Below, piece after piece: positions 8,068-16,868 of a DNA stretch of 64,000 bases. The notes beneath the pieces were generated by a model, which ran no database searches, was not told the DNA's origin, and saw nothing but the letters and a program-made list of their open reading frames with translations. Position 1 is the first letter of the stretch, and every line of letters starts with the position of its first letter. The position numbers were made by a program, and so were the translations under genes. The stretch comes from Paraburkholderia sp. D15 (GTDB lineage: Bacteria; Pseudomonadota; Gammaproteobacteria; Burkholderiales; Burkholderiaceae): NCBI RefSeq assembly GCF_029910215.1, contig NZ_CP110395.1:2914001-2978000 (forward strand). The letters run 5' to 3'.

Positions 8068-9087
8068 TCAAACCGCGCTGGCGTCGCCGTCGGCGCCGCG
8101 GCCGCCGGCGTGCTCATCGACGCGTTTGCGCGCAAGACGCTGCGCGATGCGCACGAACGCGAGCCCATGCTGGGCCCAGAAGCCTTCGCCGTAGCGACGG
8201 CCCTGCAACTGGTCGGCGATGCCGGTCGGCTCCATGTCGCGGCTCCAGGAAACGCTGCGGAACAGCATGTCCCACCACGGGAACAGCACGCCGAAGTTAC
8301 AGCCGTACTTGAGCCCCTCATGGCCGTAGCCGATGGCATGATGGCGGCGATGGAAGGTCGGACTGACCAGCAAACGCTCGCCGAGCCAGCCGAAGTACAG
8401 ACGGATGTTCGCGTGCTGCACGCTCTGCGCGAGATTCGTGATCGCGACCAGCACGACGAACTGCGAGGGCGGCACGCCGATCACCAGCGCGATCGCCGCG
8501 AAGAACGACGCCTGCATCAGATCGTCCAGCAGATGGTTGCGGTCGTCGGACCACAGCGACATCTGCCGCTGACTGTGGTGTACCGCGTGCAGCTCCCACC
8601 ACACGCCGATGCGGTGCTGCCAGCGGTGATACCAGTAGCCGGCGAAGTCGAGCACCAGCAGGTACATCACGAACGTGACGAGCGGCCGGGTGGTGACGCC
8701 GGGCCACAGATTGTCGAGATCCAGATTCGCGATGCCGTTCAGCCGCAGCCACCCCTGCACGCTATCGAACAGCGGCTGGAACGCGAAGAAGAAAAACAGG
8801 TTGAGAATGCCGAGCTTGACGATCCACGTATAGATCACGTCGACGCGCACCGCCTTGCGATCCGGCCACCGCTCCACCGGACGCAGCGCTTCGAGCGGGC
8901 GCAGCACCGCGTACATGGCCAGCACCTCCAGCACGCCGACGATCACCCAGTAGAGCGCGTCGTACGTATCTTCGTCGTAACCCATCAGGTCGAAGCGGAA
9001 CAGCAGCGGCTGCACCACGTCGACGTACAGCAGGGTCTGCACCGCCGAAACGAAGCTGTCGAGAGAAGCGAAAATCTGCTGAAACAT
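8068..9087 (-). CDS. Sterol desaturase/fatty acid hydroxylase family protein
   Basis: Membrane di-iron oxygenase-type protein of 339 residues. The eight-histidine signature is present: HRWQH, then HAVHHS, then HRRHHA and a further His in YGHEG. Hydrophobic segments surround them (VIVGVLEVLAMYAVL, GILNLFFFFAFQPLF, LVTFVMYLLVLDFAGYWY). The family hydroxylates or desaturates lipids such as sterols, hopanoids or fatty acids; the substrate here is unknown. The last 25 residues are a charged, Gly/Ala-rich tail. It follows the beta-propeller gene by 42 bp on the same strand, so the two are probably one operon. Confidence 0.88.
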   Translation of the reverse strand: MFQQIFASLDSFVSAVQTLLYVDVVQPLLFRFDLMGYDEDTYDALYWVIVGVLEVLAMYAVLRPLEALRPVERWPDRKAVRVDVIYTWIVKLGILNLFFFFAFQPLFDSVQGWLRLNGIANLDLDNLWPGVTTRPLVTFVMYLLVLDFAGYWYHRWQHRIGVWWELHAVHHSQRQMSLWSDDRNHLLDDLMQASFFAAIALVIGVPPSQFVVLVAITNLAQSVQHANIRLYFGWLGERLLVSPTFHRRHHAIGYGHEGLKYGCNFGVLFPWWDMLFRSVSWSRDMEPTGIADQLQGRRYGEGFWAQHGLAFVRIAQRLARKRVDEHAGGRGADGDASAV

Positions 9088-9129
9088 GTGCTGGCCCGTT
9101 ACTTCCCGCGTGTCGCGGCGCCCTGTGCG

Positions 9130-10149
9130 TCAGGCGCCGTTCGGCGCCGTGACCGGCGCGCGATTGAAGAAATAGATACCGTGCGGCGAACGGCCCACGG
9201 CAATCGTCTGGATCAGTTTGCGCGTGTTCAGGTCGATGATGCCGACGTGCTTCGCGAAGCGGAACGTGACCCATAGATAGCGTTTGTCCGCCGTCAGTTC
9301 CATGTCGTCCGGCCCCGGCATCAAGCCGGTGATGTCGCCGACATTGGTGAGCGTGTCTTCGTCGATGATGCTGATCGTGCTGGCGACCCGGTTCGACACC
9401 GCGACGTGCTTGCCGTCCGCCAGCGAGCGGAAGTTGTGCGCACCCTTCCCTGTCTGGATGGTCTTCACGATCTTCTGGTTGCGCCAGTCGACCACGGCCA
9501 CGTAATCCGAGCCGGTCATGCCGATCAGCAGGTATTTTTCGCCCGGCGTCATCCACAGCCCGGCCGGCACCTTGCCGACCTTCATTTTCCACTTGACGGT
9601 TTGCGTGGCCAGATCGATCGCGGCCAGCTCACCCGACACCTGCAGCGTGACGAATACCGTCTTGCTGTCGTTGGTGAACGCCATGTGGCTCGGCATGACC
9701 GCGAGCGGCAGACGCGACGCGAGCGTCATCTGGTTCTTCTGGCTGTCGTAGTGATAGATGTCGAGCCGGTCAAGACGCAGGCCGGTGGTGACGAGCCACT
9801 TGCGGTCAGGCGAAAAACCGATCTGATACGGATCTTCGATGTTCTCGACCCAGCGCTGCACCTGCCCCGTTTTCGGGTCGACGAACATCAGATTGTTCGA
9901 CACCGAATTCGCGACGATCAACGACGAGTTGTCCGGCGTGGACATCAGATGGTGCGGTTCCTTGCCGGTCGGTACCGTGCCGACGACCTGACGGGTGGCT
10001 TCGTCGATCAGGCTGAGCGTCGCTTCGCCGGAATTGAGCACGATGACGTTATTCGCGCGCGCCGCCGGAGAGAAAAAACCTGTTGCCGCGACGACTGCCG
10101 CGCCCGCCAGGACCATGCCGGTCAAGCCGGAGAAGGAAAAATTGCGCAT
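9130..10149 (-). CDS. Secreted YVTN-type beta-propeller protein
   Basis: 339-residue exported protein. The N-terminus MRNFSFSGLTGMVLAGAAVV followed by AATGFFSPAARA is a typical signal peptide. The mature part repeats blades of the form VIVLNSGEATLSLIDEATRQ, VPTGKEPHHLMSTPDNSSLI, IQTGKGAHNFRSLADGKHVA and IAVGRSPHGIYFFNRAP, characteristic of YncE/YVTN seven-bladed propellers. Such proteins act in the periplasm, often as binding partners or quinoprotein-like scaffolds; no catalytic residues are evident. It is the first gene of a likely two-gene unit with the lipid hydroxylase family gene. Upstream, GAACGTT occurs twice 17 bp apart (10167 and 10184). Confidence 0.87.
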   Translation of the reverse strand: MRNFSFSGLTGMVLAGAAVVAATGFFSPAARANNVIVLNSGEATLSLIDEATRQVVGTVPTGKEPHHLMSTPDNSSLIVANSVSNNLMFVDPKTGQVQRWVENIEDPYQIGFSPDRKWLVTTGLRLDRLDIYHYDSQKNQMTLASRLPLAVMPSHMAFTNDSKTVFVTLQVSGELAAIDLATQTVKWKMKVGKVPAGLWMTPGEKYLLIGMTGSDYVAVVDWRNQKIVKTIQTGKGAHNFRSLADGKHVAVSNRVASTISIIDEDTLTNVGDITGLMPGPDDMELTADKRYLWVTFRFAKHVGIIDLNTRKLIQTIAVGRSPHGIYFFNRAPVTAPNGA

Positions 10150-10656
10150 GAAAACTCACTTCGGGAGAACGTTCGTCATTGTAGAACGTTTACTGTGATG
10201 CAAGGTTGACATGGCTCGGGGGTGAGCACGTTGGACCCGTTGAACGCCTGCCAGGAATTTCATGGAGTTTTCCTGGCCAATCCGACAAATGATTGCGTTT
10301 TTGCAAACGCTTTTAAATCTGCCGACGCGAAATGCATATTATCTCATTCAAAATAAATTGAATTAAATTAAGACGCCCATAAAAATATCAAAAATAAGAA
10401 ATTAACCAGCGACTTTATTTTTATCAAGATCAATATTTCGGAATTATCCCATCACCGTCGCCACGCGAAATTCGCCAGAATGGCGGCTGCCGAGCGTCTT
10501 GTCAGACCATGCGTAGCCGGCCCGAAGCGTGTCCGGCATAGCCAGCCATCCATCAATGCTTTTAACGCACGAACAAAGACATCTCATCTATTTCCGGGCA
10601 TACCAATAAATCGAAGACCCGCAACGTTCAATAACTTTTTCGGAGTTACGCAACAT
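10150..10656. other. AT-rich divergent intergenic region before the autotransporter
   Basis: About 500 bp between the beta-propeller gene (leftward) and the autotransporter (rightward). The part from about 10300 to 10460 is strikingly AT-rich compared with the rest, with runs such as AAATAAATTGAATTAAATTA, and could be a promoter with H-NS-type silencing. No gene or clear hairpin was found. A shorter in-frame extension from 10480 exists but is not supported by a ribosome site. Confidence 0.5.
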
Positions 10657-12504
10657 ATGAAAATAAATATTGGATCCCCAAAACGGCACGCTGGCATGGA
10701 GAGAATGCGCCAGGCGCGCGCCGCGCGATCGAAGACGTCGTCCACGTCGCCTCGCAGGCTCGCCGCGGCGCGACTGGCCTTATCGGGCGCGGCGCTGGTC
10801 GGCGGGGCAAGTGCAGTCCATGCGGCCCTGCCTCCGGACACCGCGGAGTACTACCTCGACGTCGGCGCGCAACCCAGCGGCTTGAACGGCGCGATCGCGT
10901 CCGGCCGCAATGCGCTCGCCATCGGCCCGGGGGCCGGGGCCAGCGCCGAACTGGCGATTGCGATCGGTTACATGACCAACGCGTCGGGGCCGTTCGGTAT
11001 CGCGCTCGGCTTCAACGCGATCGCCGCCGACAATGCGGCGTTGTCGCTCGGCGCCCATTCCGTGGCCGGCGCGAACCAGGCGACGGCTGCCGGCTACGCG
11101 GCACGTGCCGACGGACGAGCCGCCACGGCGGTCGGCGCGAATGCGGAGTCCAACGGGCTCGGCAGCATCGCTCTCGGCGCCAGTTCGGTTGCCGCGGCGA
11201 GCGGATCGATCGCGCTCGGCTACGGCGCCGGCGTCATCGGTAGCGGCAGCGGCGCGGCGATCGCCATCGGCCAGGGCGCGGTCGCCAGGGAGGCGAATAG
11301 CGTGGCGCTCGGCGCGGGATCCATGACCGCGCCGTCCGACGGCATCGCTTTCGTCCCAGCGGGCGCGAGCCTGTCGCTGATTCACGGCGTGAATGCCATC
11401 GGCCAGGTGTCGATCGGCTCCGTCGGCAGCGAGCGTCGGCTCACCCATGTCGCCGCCGGGGCAAACGACACGGACGCGGTCAACGTCAGTCAGTTGAAGG
11501 CAGCGCTGAGCGCATTGGACGGCACGGCATCTGCGCTTGACGCCGCCGTCACCTACGGGCGCGATGCGTCCGGTGACATTCAGCGCGGCAACGTGACGCT
11601 CGGCGATCCGGCCGTAGGCGGTACGGCGATCCATAACGTCGCGAACGGCGTCGATGCCGGCGACGCGGTCAACCTCGGGCAGTTGAATGCGGCCGTGAGC
11701 GCAGCCATTGGCGGGCTGGTGAACAACGTTGTGGTCAGCGATGGAAACGCGAATGCCTTTTTTAGCGCCGCGGGCGACCCGGCGAGCGAAAGCGCGGTAG
11801 CTTCAGGCGCACATGCGGTCGCTGCGGGGGCGAACGCGCAGGCAACCGGAAGCGGAGCGCTTGCGATTGGCGCGGCTTCCGGCGCGAGCGGCGTCAATTC
11901 GGTCGCGCTCGGCGTGGCTGCCGGCGCGGCGGGAGGCAGCGCCATTGCCGTGGGGGCGAACTCAAGTGGCAGCGGCGTCAGTGCAATCGCCCTCGGCACC
12001 GGCTCCAGCGCAAGCGCCGTCAACGCTTCCGCGTTTGGCGCCGCAGCGAACGCCGTCGCGGAAAACTCGGTGGCATTGGGCCAAGGTTCGGTGGCCGATA
12101 GAGCAAACACCGTGTCGGTCGGCTCATCAGGCCAGCAGCGTCAGCTCGCAAACGTCGCGGCGGGCACGCAGGGCACGGACGCGGTCAACGTCGAGCAGAT
12201 GCAACAAAGCGTGAATGGCGCGGTTGGCGAAGCGCAGCGCTATACGAACGACGAGATTCGCTCGGCCCGTCGCGATGCTTACGGCGGCACGGCCGCGGCC
12301 TTCGCCGTGGCGGCATTGCCGCAGGCCGTGCTGCCGGGCCGGGGCATGATGGCGGTCGCCGGCGGCACCTATGGCGGACAGTCGGCGCTGGCGATCGGCG
12401 TATCGCAACTGTCCGTCAACGGCAAATGGGCTTACCGGATGCAAGGCACGACCGACTCGCGCGGTCAGTTGGGCGCGGCGCTCGGAGCCGGCATGCACTG
12501 GTGA
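10657..12504 (+). CDS. Trimeric autotransporter adhesin (YadA-like)
   Basis: 615-residue surface adhesin of the type Vc secretion class. Start chosen at ATG 10657 (MKINIGSPKRHAGMERMRQA) because GGAG lies 11 bp upstream. A signal region RLALSGAALVGGASAVHA precedes ALPPDTAEYYLDVG. The head consists of many 14-residue YadA/Hep_Hag repeats (SxAxGxxAxA pattern, e.g. GNAESNGLGSIALGASS-like units). Two neck/stalk units carry HVAAGANDTDAVNVSQL and NVAAGTQGTDAVNVEQM. The C-terminus has a short coiled stalk (GEAQRYTNDEIRSARRDAYG) and a four-strand YadA anchor ending in GAALGAGMHW. It lacks the long stalk of large adhesins. It stands alone, with AT-rich DNA upstream. Confidence 0.9.
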   Translation: MKINIGSPKRHAGMERMRQARAARSKTSSTSPRRLAAARLALSGAALVGGASAVHAALPPDTAEYYLDVGAQPSGLNGAIASGRNALAIGPGAGASAELAIAIGYMTNASGPFGIALGFNAIAADNAALSLGAHSVAGANQATAAGYAARADGRAATAVGANAESNGLGSIALGASSVAAASGSIALGYGAGVIGSGSGAAIAIGQGAVAREANSVALGAGSMTAPSDGIAFVPAGASLSLIHGVNAIGQVSIGSVGSERRLTHVAAGANDTDAVNVSQLKAALSALDGTASALDAAVTYGRDASGDIQRGNVTLGDPAVGGTAIHNVANGVDAGDAVNLGQLNAAVSAAIGGLVNNVVVSDGNANAFFSAAGDPASESAVASGAHAVAAGANAQATGSGALAIGAASGASGVNSVALGVAAGAAGGSAIAVGANSSGSGVSAIALGTGSSASAVNASAFGAAANAVAENSVALGQGSVADRANTVSVGSSGQQRQLANVAAGTQGTDAVNVEQMQQSVNGAVGEAQRYTNDEIRSARRDAYGGTAAAFAVAALPQAVLPGRGMMAVAGGTYGGQSALAIGVSQLSVNGKWAYRMQGTTDSRGQLGAALGAGMHW

Positions 12505-12552
12505 CGCGCGTCGGGTGGCTGATGTCGAGATCGGGGTGGAGATGCACACCGC

Positions 12553-15500
12553 TCAACGCTGCATCGACTCCCACACCTTGTACAAGCGCTTCACCGACAC
12601 CGGCATCGGCGTACGCAATTCCTGGGCGAACAGCGAAATCCGCAATTCTTCCAGCAGCCAGCGGAATTCCGACAAACGCGTATCCAGCACGCCGCCACGC
12701 TGCGCCACCGTGCGCTGGTAGTTCTGCAGCAGCGGCGCGAATTCGGCGACCTGGCGCGCATCGCGGGCCGGGTCTGCCCGCAGCTTGTCGATGCGCAGCG
12801 CGATTCCCTTCAGATAGCGCGGGAAATGCGCCAACTGCGTGTACGGCGTGTCGACCACAAAACGCTTGCCGACCAGCGCATCGAGCTGATTCTGCATGTC
12901 GGCATGCGCGGCCGTGAACGAACGAGCCTGGACCAGTTTCTTCGTCACCGTCGCGTATTCGGCGAGGATCTGTCCGGCCAGCCGCGCAATCTCCTGCGCC
13001 AGCAGGGTCAGCCGGCTGCGGCCTTCGTCGCGGCGGGTGTGGAACGACACGTCGTCGTCGGGCAGCGGGTCTTGCAGACACGCGCGATCCAGCGCCGTAT
13101 CGACGAGTTGATCGCGCAACTCTTCCTGCGTGCCGCGCGGCATGAACTGCATCGCCATTTCGCGCAAGCCCGGCAGGTTCTTTTCCAGATACTTGATCGG
13201 TTCCTTCAATTGCAGACCAAACAGACGCCGCAAACCCGCACGATGAATACGCGCCGCCTCTTCCGGCGAATCGAACACCTCGACATCGCAATGCGTACCG
13301 CGATCCACCAGCGCCGGATAGCCGAACAGGGTCTGGCCGCCTCGGCGGATTTCGAGCAATTCGGGCAGCTTGCCGAAATTCCACGTCGTCAGTTTTTCGT
13401 AGAGCGCGGTGCTTGCCGAGCCGCCTTGCGCGGCACCTTGCGTCGTCGTGGTCTGCGGACCGCTCCTGCCGCGCTGTGCACTAACGTTAGCCCCATTACC
13501 ACCTGCCCCGCCCGCACCACCCGCCTGCGCGCCCGCCACACCACCGCCGCCCGCATCCGCCAACGCCGCACCCGCCGCACTGGACGCAATCTTCTGGAAA
13601 TGCTGCTGTGCCTGCCCACCCAGCTCCGCGCGCAGTTGCGCGAGATTGCGGCCCATCGCGAGCTGACGGCCGTGCTCGTCGACGACCTTGAAGTTCATGA
13701 ACAGATGAGCCGGCAAGGTTTCGAGCTTGAAGTCGGCCTGCTTCATGGCCACCTGCGTCTGCTCACGCACGTCGGCGATCAGCGATTCGAGCAAACCGCC
13801 CGCGCCAAAGCGCGGCGCGGCGTGCCGGTCGACGAACCCGGCCGCGAACTCCGGCAGCGGCACGCAGTGACGACGCAACTTCTGCGGCAAGGACTTCAGC
13901 AGCAGTTGTGCCTTCTCCTTCAGCATGCCCGGCACCAGCCATTCGCAGCGGCGCGCATCGACCTGGTTCAGCGCATACAGCGGCACGGCGAGCGTCACAC
14001 CGTCGCGCGGCGTGCCCGGTTCGAAGTGATACGTCAGCGCCATCTCGACGCCGGACATCGTCATCCGTTTCGGGAACAGATCGGTCGTGACGCCGGCCGC
14101 TTCGTGGCGCATCAGATCATCGCGCGACAAGTACAGCAGTCGCAGCTTGTCTTCCTGCTGACCGCTCGCCTTCAGTTCGTCGCGATACCAGCGTTCGAAG
14201 GCCGCGCCGGTGTGAATACCCTGCGGCACCACCTGGTCGTAGAAGCCGAAGATCAGCTCGTCGTCGACCAGCACGTCCTGACGGCGCGACTTGTGTTCAA
14301 GCTGCTCGATGTCGGCGAGCAGCTTGCGGTTGTGGGCGAAAAACGCGAGCTTCGTGTCGAATTCGCCTTCCACCAGCGCGCCGCGAATGAAGAGTTCGCG
14401 CGCGCGCGCCGGGTCCTGTTTGCCGAAGCTCACACGCCGACGGTGATAAACCGGCAGCCCGTACAGCATCGCCCGCTCGAACGCCGAGACCTGCGCCGCG
14501 CGCTTCTCCCAGTGCGGCTCGGACAGCGATTTTTTCAGCAGATGCGCGCCGATCCGTTCGATCCACTCGGGCTCGATCTTCGCGATACAACGCGCGTACA
14601 GCCGGCTCGTTTCGACCAGTTCGGCGGCCATCACCCACTTGCCGGCCTTCTTCACCAGCGCGGAACCCGGCCACAGATAGAACTTGATGCCGCGCGCGCC
14701 GAGGTAATACGGTTCGTCGTCGGCTTTCAGGCCGATGTTGCCGAGCAGACCGGTCAGCAGTGCGAGATGGATCTGCTCGAAGGTCGCCTCGGCTTCGTTC
14801 AGACGCCAGCCGTGTTCGCGCACCACGGTCAGCAGTTGCGAATGCACGTCGCGCCATTCGCGCAGACGCAGTTGCGACAGGAAGTTCTTGCGGCACTCTT
14901 CATGCAACTGCTTGTTCGACTTCTTGTGCGCGATCGCTTCTTCGAACCACTGCCAGATTTTCAGCCACTGGAGGAATTCGGAGCGCTCGTCGGCGAACCG
15001 GCGGTGCGCCTGGTCCGCCTGCTCCTGCGCTTCGATCGGCCGGTCGCGCGGGTCCTGCACCGACAGCGCGCTGGCGATGATCAACACCTCCTTCAACGCC
15101 TGCTGATCGCGCGCGGCCAGAATCATCCGGCCGACGCGCGGGTCGAGCGGCAGGCGCGCGAGTTCGCGGCCGAGCGGCGTGAGGCGGTTGTCGTCGTCGA
15201 CGGCGCCGAGCTCGTTGAGCAACTGATAGCCGTCGGCGATCGCGCGGCCTGGCGGCGGCTCGATGAACGGGAACGTCTCGATGGCGGTCAGGTGCAGCGA
15301 CTTCATCCGCAGAATCACCGAGGCCAGCGACGAACGCAGAATCTCCGGATCGGTGAAGCGCACGCGGCCCGTGAAGTCGCTCTCTTCGTACAGACGAATG
15401 CAGATGCCGTCCGCCACCCGGCCGCAACGCCCGGCGCGCTGATTCGCGGCGGCCTGCGAGATCGACTCGACCTGCAACTGCTCGACCTTGTTGCGATACG

Positions 15501-16845
15501 AATAGCGCTTCACGCGCGCGAGGCCGGTGTCGACCACGTAACGGATGCCCGGCACCGTCAGCGAGGTTTCGGCGACGTTGGTCGCCAGCACGATCCGGCG
15601 CGCGTTCGAGGTGCGGAACACGCGCTCCTGATCGGCGGCGGACAGCCGCGCGAACAACGGCAGGATTTCCGTGTGCGGCGGATGGTGTTTGCGCAGCGCC
15701 TCGGCGGCATCGCGAATCTCGCGCTCGCCGGGCAGGAACACCAGCACGTCGCCGGGGCCTTCGCGGCACAGCTCGTCGACCGCGTCGACGATCGCGTCCA
15801 TCAGGTCGCGGTCGGCTTCGCGCTGGGTTTTCGGGCGCTCCGCGCGATCGCGCGAACCAGCCGGCGCGTTTGCCGGAGCGCGCGTGCCCTCCGCCGCCTT
15901 CACCGCCGGACTGTCCTCGACGACTGGCCGGTAACGCACCTCGACCGGGTACAGACGGCCACTCACTTCGATCACCGGCGCGGGCTTCTCCTCGCTGCCG
16001 AAGTGACGCGCGAAACGATCGGCGTCGATGGTCGCCGAAGTGACGATCAGCTTCAGATCGGGCCGCTTGACGAGGATTTCCTTCAGATAGCCGAGCAGAA
16101 AATCGATGTTCAGGCTGCGCTCGTGCGCTTCGTCGATGATCAGCGTGTCGTAGGCCTTCAGCAGCGGATCGGTCTGCGTTTCGGCGAGCAGAATGCCGTC
16201 GGTCATCAGCTTGACCGATGCGCCTGGCGCCAGGTTATCGGTGAAGCGCACCTTGTAGCCGACCACTTCGCCGAACGGCGTGCCGAGCTCCTCGGCGATG
16301 CGGCGGCCGGTCGCCGACGCGGCGAGCCGGCGCGGCTGCGTGTGGCCGATCAGGCCCGTGCCGCCCGCGCCGAGACCGCGCCCGAGCGCGAGGCAGATTT
16401 TCGGCAACTGGGTGGTCTTGCCCGAGCCGGTCTCGCCACAGACGATCACGACCTGGTTCGCGGCGATCGCCCTGGCAATTTCCTCGCGGCGGCCGGATAC
16501 CGGCAACGCTTCGGGAAACGTGATCGGCGGAATCGGGTTCGGTTCGACAACGCGCTGAGGACGCGCGGAACGCGGAGGACGAGGCTCGCGCGGTTCACGT
16601 GGTTCGCGCTGCTCGCGCGATTCTGGCGATTTCCGCTCGTCGGAGCGGCCGCCTTGCGGCCCGTTTTCCTTGCGCGACGGTGCCTCGCCGCCGCCTCGCG
16701 GACGACGCGCTTCGCGCGCCGTGTGCGGCGTGTTCCGGTTGGCGTCCTGCGCGGGACGGCGTGCGGCATCGCCGGTGTTCTTTCGATCAGCGGCCGGCGC
16801 CGGATTCTCGTTCGCCGCGGCGGGACTTTTGGGTACATTCGACAT
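12553..16845 (-). CDS. hrpA: ATP-dependent RNA helicase HrpA
   Basis: 1430-residue DEAH-box helicase, which in E. coli resolves stalled ribosomes. Walker A is CGETGSGKTTQLPKICLALG, motif II DEAH (IIDEAHERSLNIDFLLGY), motif III SATID, motif VI QRAGRCGR. C-terminal HA2/OB and DUF3418 regions follow. Two low-complexity insertions are notable: an Arg/Glu/Pro N-terminal extension of about 120 residues (REPREPREPRPPRS) and a Gly/Ala/Gln-rich loop near residues 1090-1140. Start ATG at 16845 lies only 23 bp from the divergent argA start, and a TATAAT-type -10 falls between them, so the mRNA may be leaderless. Confidence 0.95.
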   Translation of the reverse strand: MSNVPKSPAAANENPAPAADRKNTGDAARRPAQDANRNTPHTAREARRPRGGGEAPSRKENGPQGGRSDERKSPESREQREPREPREPRPPRSARPQRVVEPNPIPPITFPEALPVSGRREEIARAIAANQVVIVCGETGSGKTTQLPKICLALGRGLGAGGTGLIGHTQPRRLAASATGRRIAEELGTPFGEVVGYKVRFTDNLAPGASVKLMTDGILLAETQTDPLLKAYDTLIIDEAHERSLNIDFLLGYLKEILVKRPDLKLIVTSATIDADRFARHFGSEEKPAPVIEVSGRLYPVEVRYRPVVEDSPAVKAAEGTRAPANAPAGSRDRAERPKTQREADRDLMDAIVDAVDELCREGPGDVLVFLPGEREIRDAAEALRKHHPPHTEILPLFARLSAADQERVFRTSNARRIVLATNVAETSLTVPGIRYVVDTGLARVKRYSYRNKVEQLQVESISQAAANQRAGRCGRVADGICIRLYEESDFTGRVRFTDPEILRSSLASVILRMKSLHLTAIETFPFIEPPPGRAIADGYQLLNELGAVDDDNRLTPLGRELARLPLDPRVGRMILAARDQQALKEVLIIASALSVQDPRDRPIEAQEQADQAHRRFADERSEFLQWLKIWQWFEEAIAHKKSNKQLHEECRKNFLSQLRLREWRDVHSQLLTVVREHGWRLNEAEATFEQIHLALLTGLLGNIGLKADDEPYYLGARGIKFYLWPGSALVKKAGKWVMAAELVETSRLYARCIAKIEPEWIERIGAHLLKKSLSEPHWEKRAAQVSAFERAMLYGLPVYHRRRVSFGKQDPARARELFIRGALVEGEFDTKLAFFAHNRKLLADIEQLEHKSRRQDVLVDDELIFGFYDQVVPQGIHTGAAFERWYRDELKASGQQEDKLRLLYLSRDDLMRHEAAGVTTDLFPKRMTMSGVEMALTYHFEPGTPRDGVTLAVPLYALNQVDARRCEWLVPGMLKEKAQLLLKSLPQKLRRHCVPLPEFAAGFVDRHAAPRFGAGGLLESLIADVREQTQVAMKQADFKLETLPAHLFMNFKVVDEHGRQLAMGRNLAQLRAELGGQAQQHFQKIASSAAGAALADAGGGGVAGAQAGGAGGAGGNGANVSAQRGRSGPQTTTTQGAAQGGSASTALYEKLTTWNFGKLPELLEIRRGGQTLFGYPALVDRGTHCDVEVFDSPEEAARIHRAGLRRLFGLQLKEPIKYLEKNLPGLREMAMQFMPRGTQEELRDQLVDTALDRACLQDPLPDDDVSFHTRRDEGRSRLTLLAQEIARLAGQILAEYATVTKKLVQARSFTAAHADMQNQLDALVGKRFVVDTPYTQLAHFPRYLKGIALRIDKLRADPARDARQVAEFAPLLQNYQRTVAQRGGVLDTRLSEFRWLLEELRISLFAQELRTPMPVSVKRLYKVWESMQR

Positions 16846-16853
16846 GGGGGCGC

Positions 16854-16861
16854 ATTATAAT
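16854..16861. promoter_or_regulatory. Symmetric -10 element shared by hrpA and argA
   Basis: The octamer ATTATAAT contains TATAAT on the plus strand (16856-16861) and TATAAT on the minus strand (16859-16854). Plus-strand transcription would start about 7 nt downstream, at or next to the argA ATG (16869); minus-strand transcription at or next to the hrpA ATG (16845). A weak -35-like GGTACA at 16832-16837 has 18-bp spacing for argA. No clear -35 was found for hrpA. Confidence 0.55.
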
Positions 16862-16868
16862 CCCCGGC

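Noticed and set aside
12826..16860. Very long open frame on the plus strand opposite hrpA (over 1300 codons).
   Set aside because: It is the antisense of hrpA; high-GC codon use leaves such frames open. The product is Arg/His/Gln-rich and has no family features.
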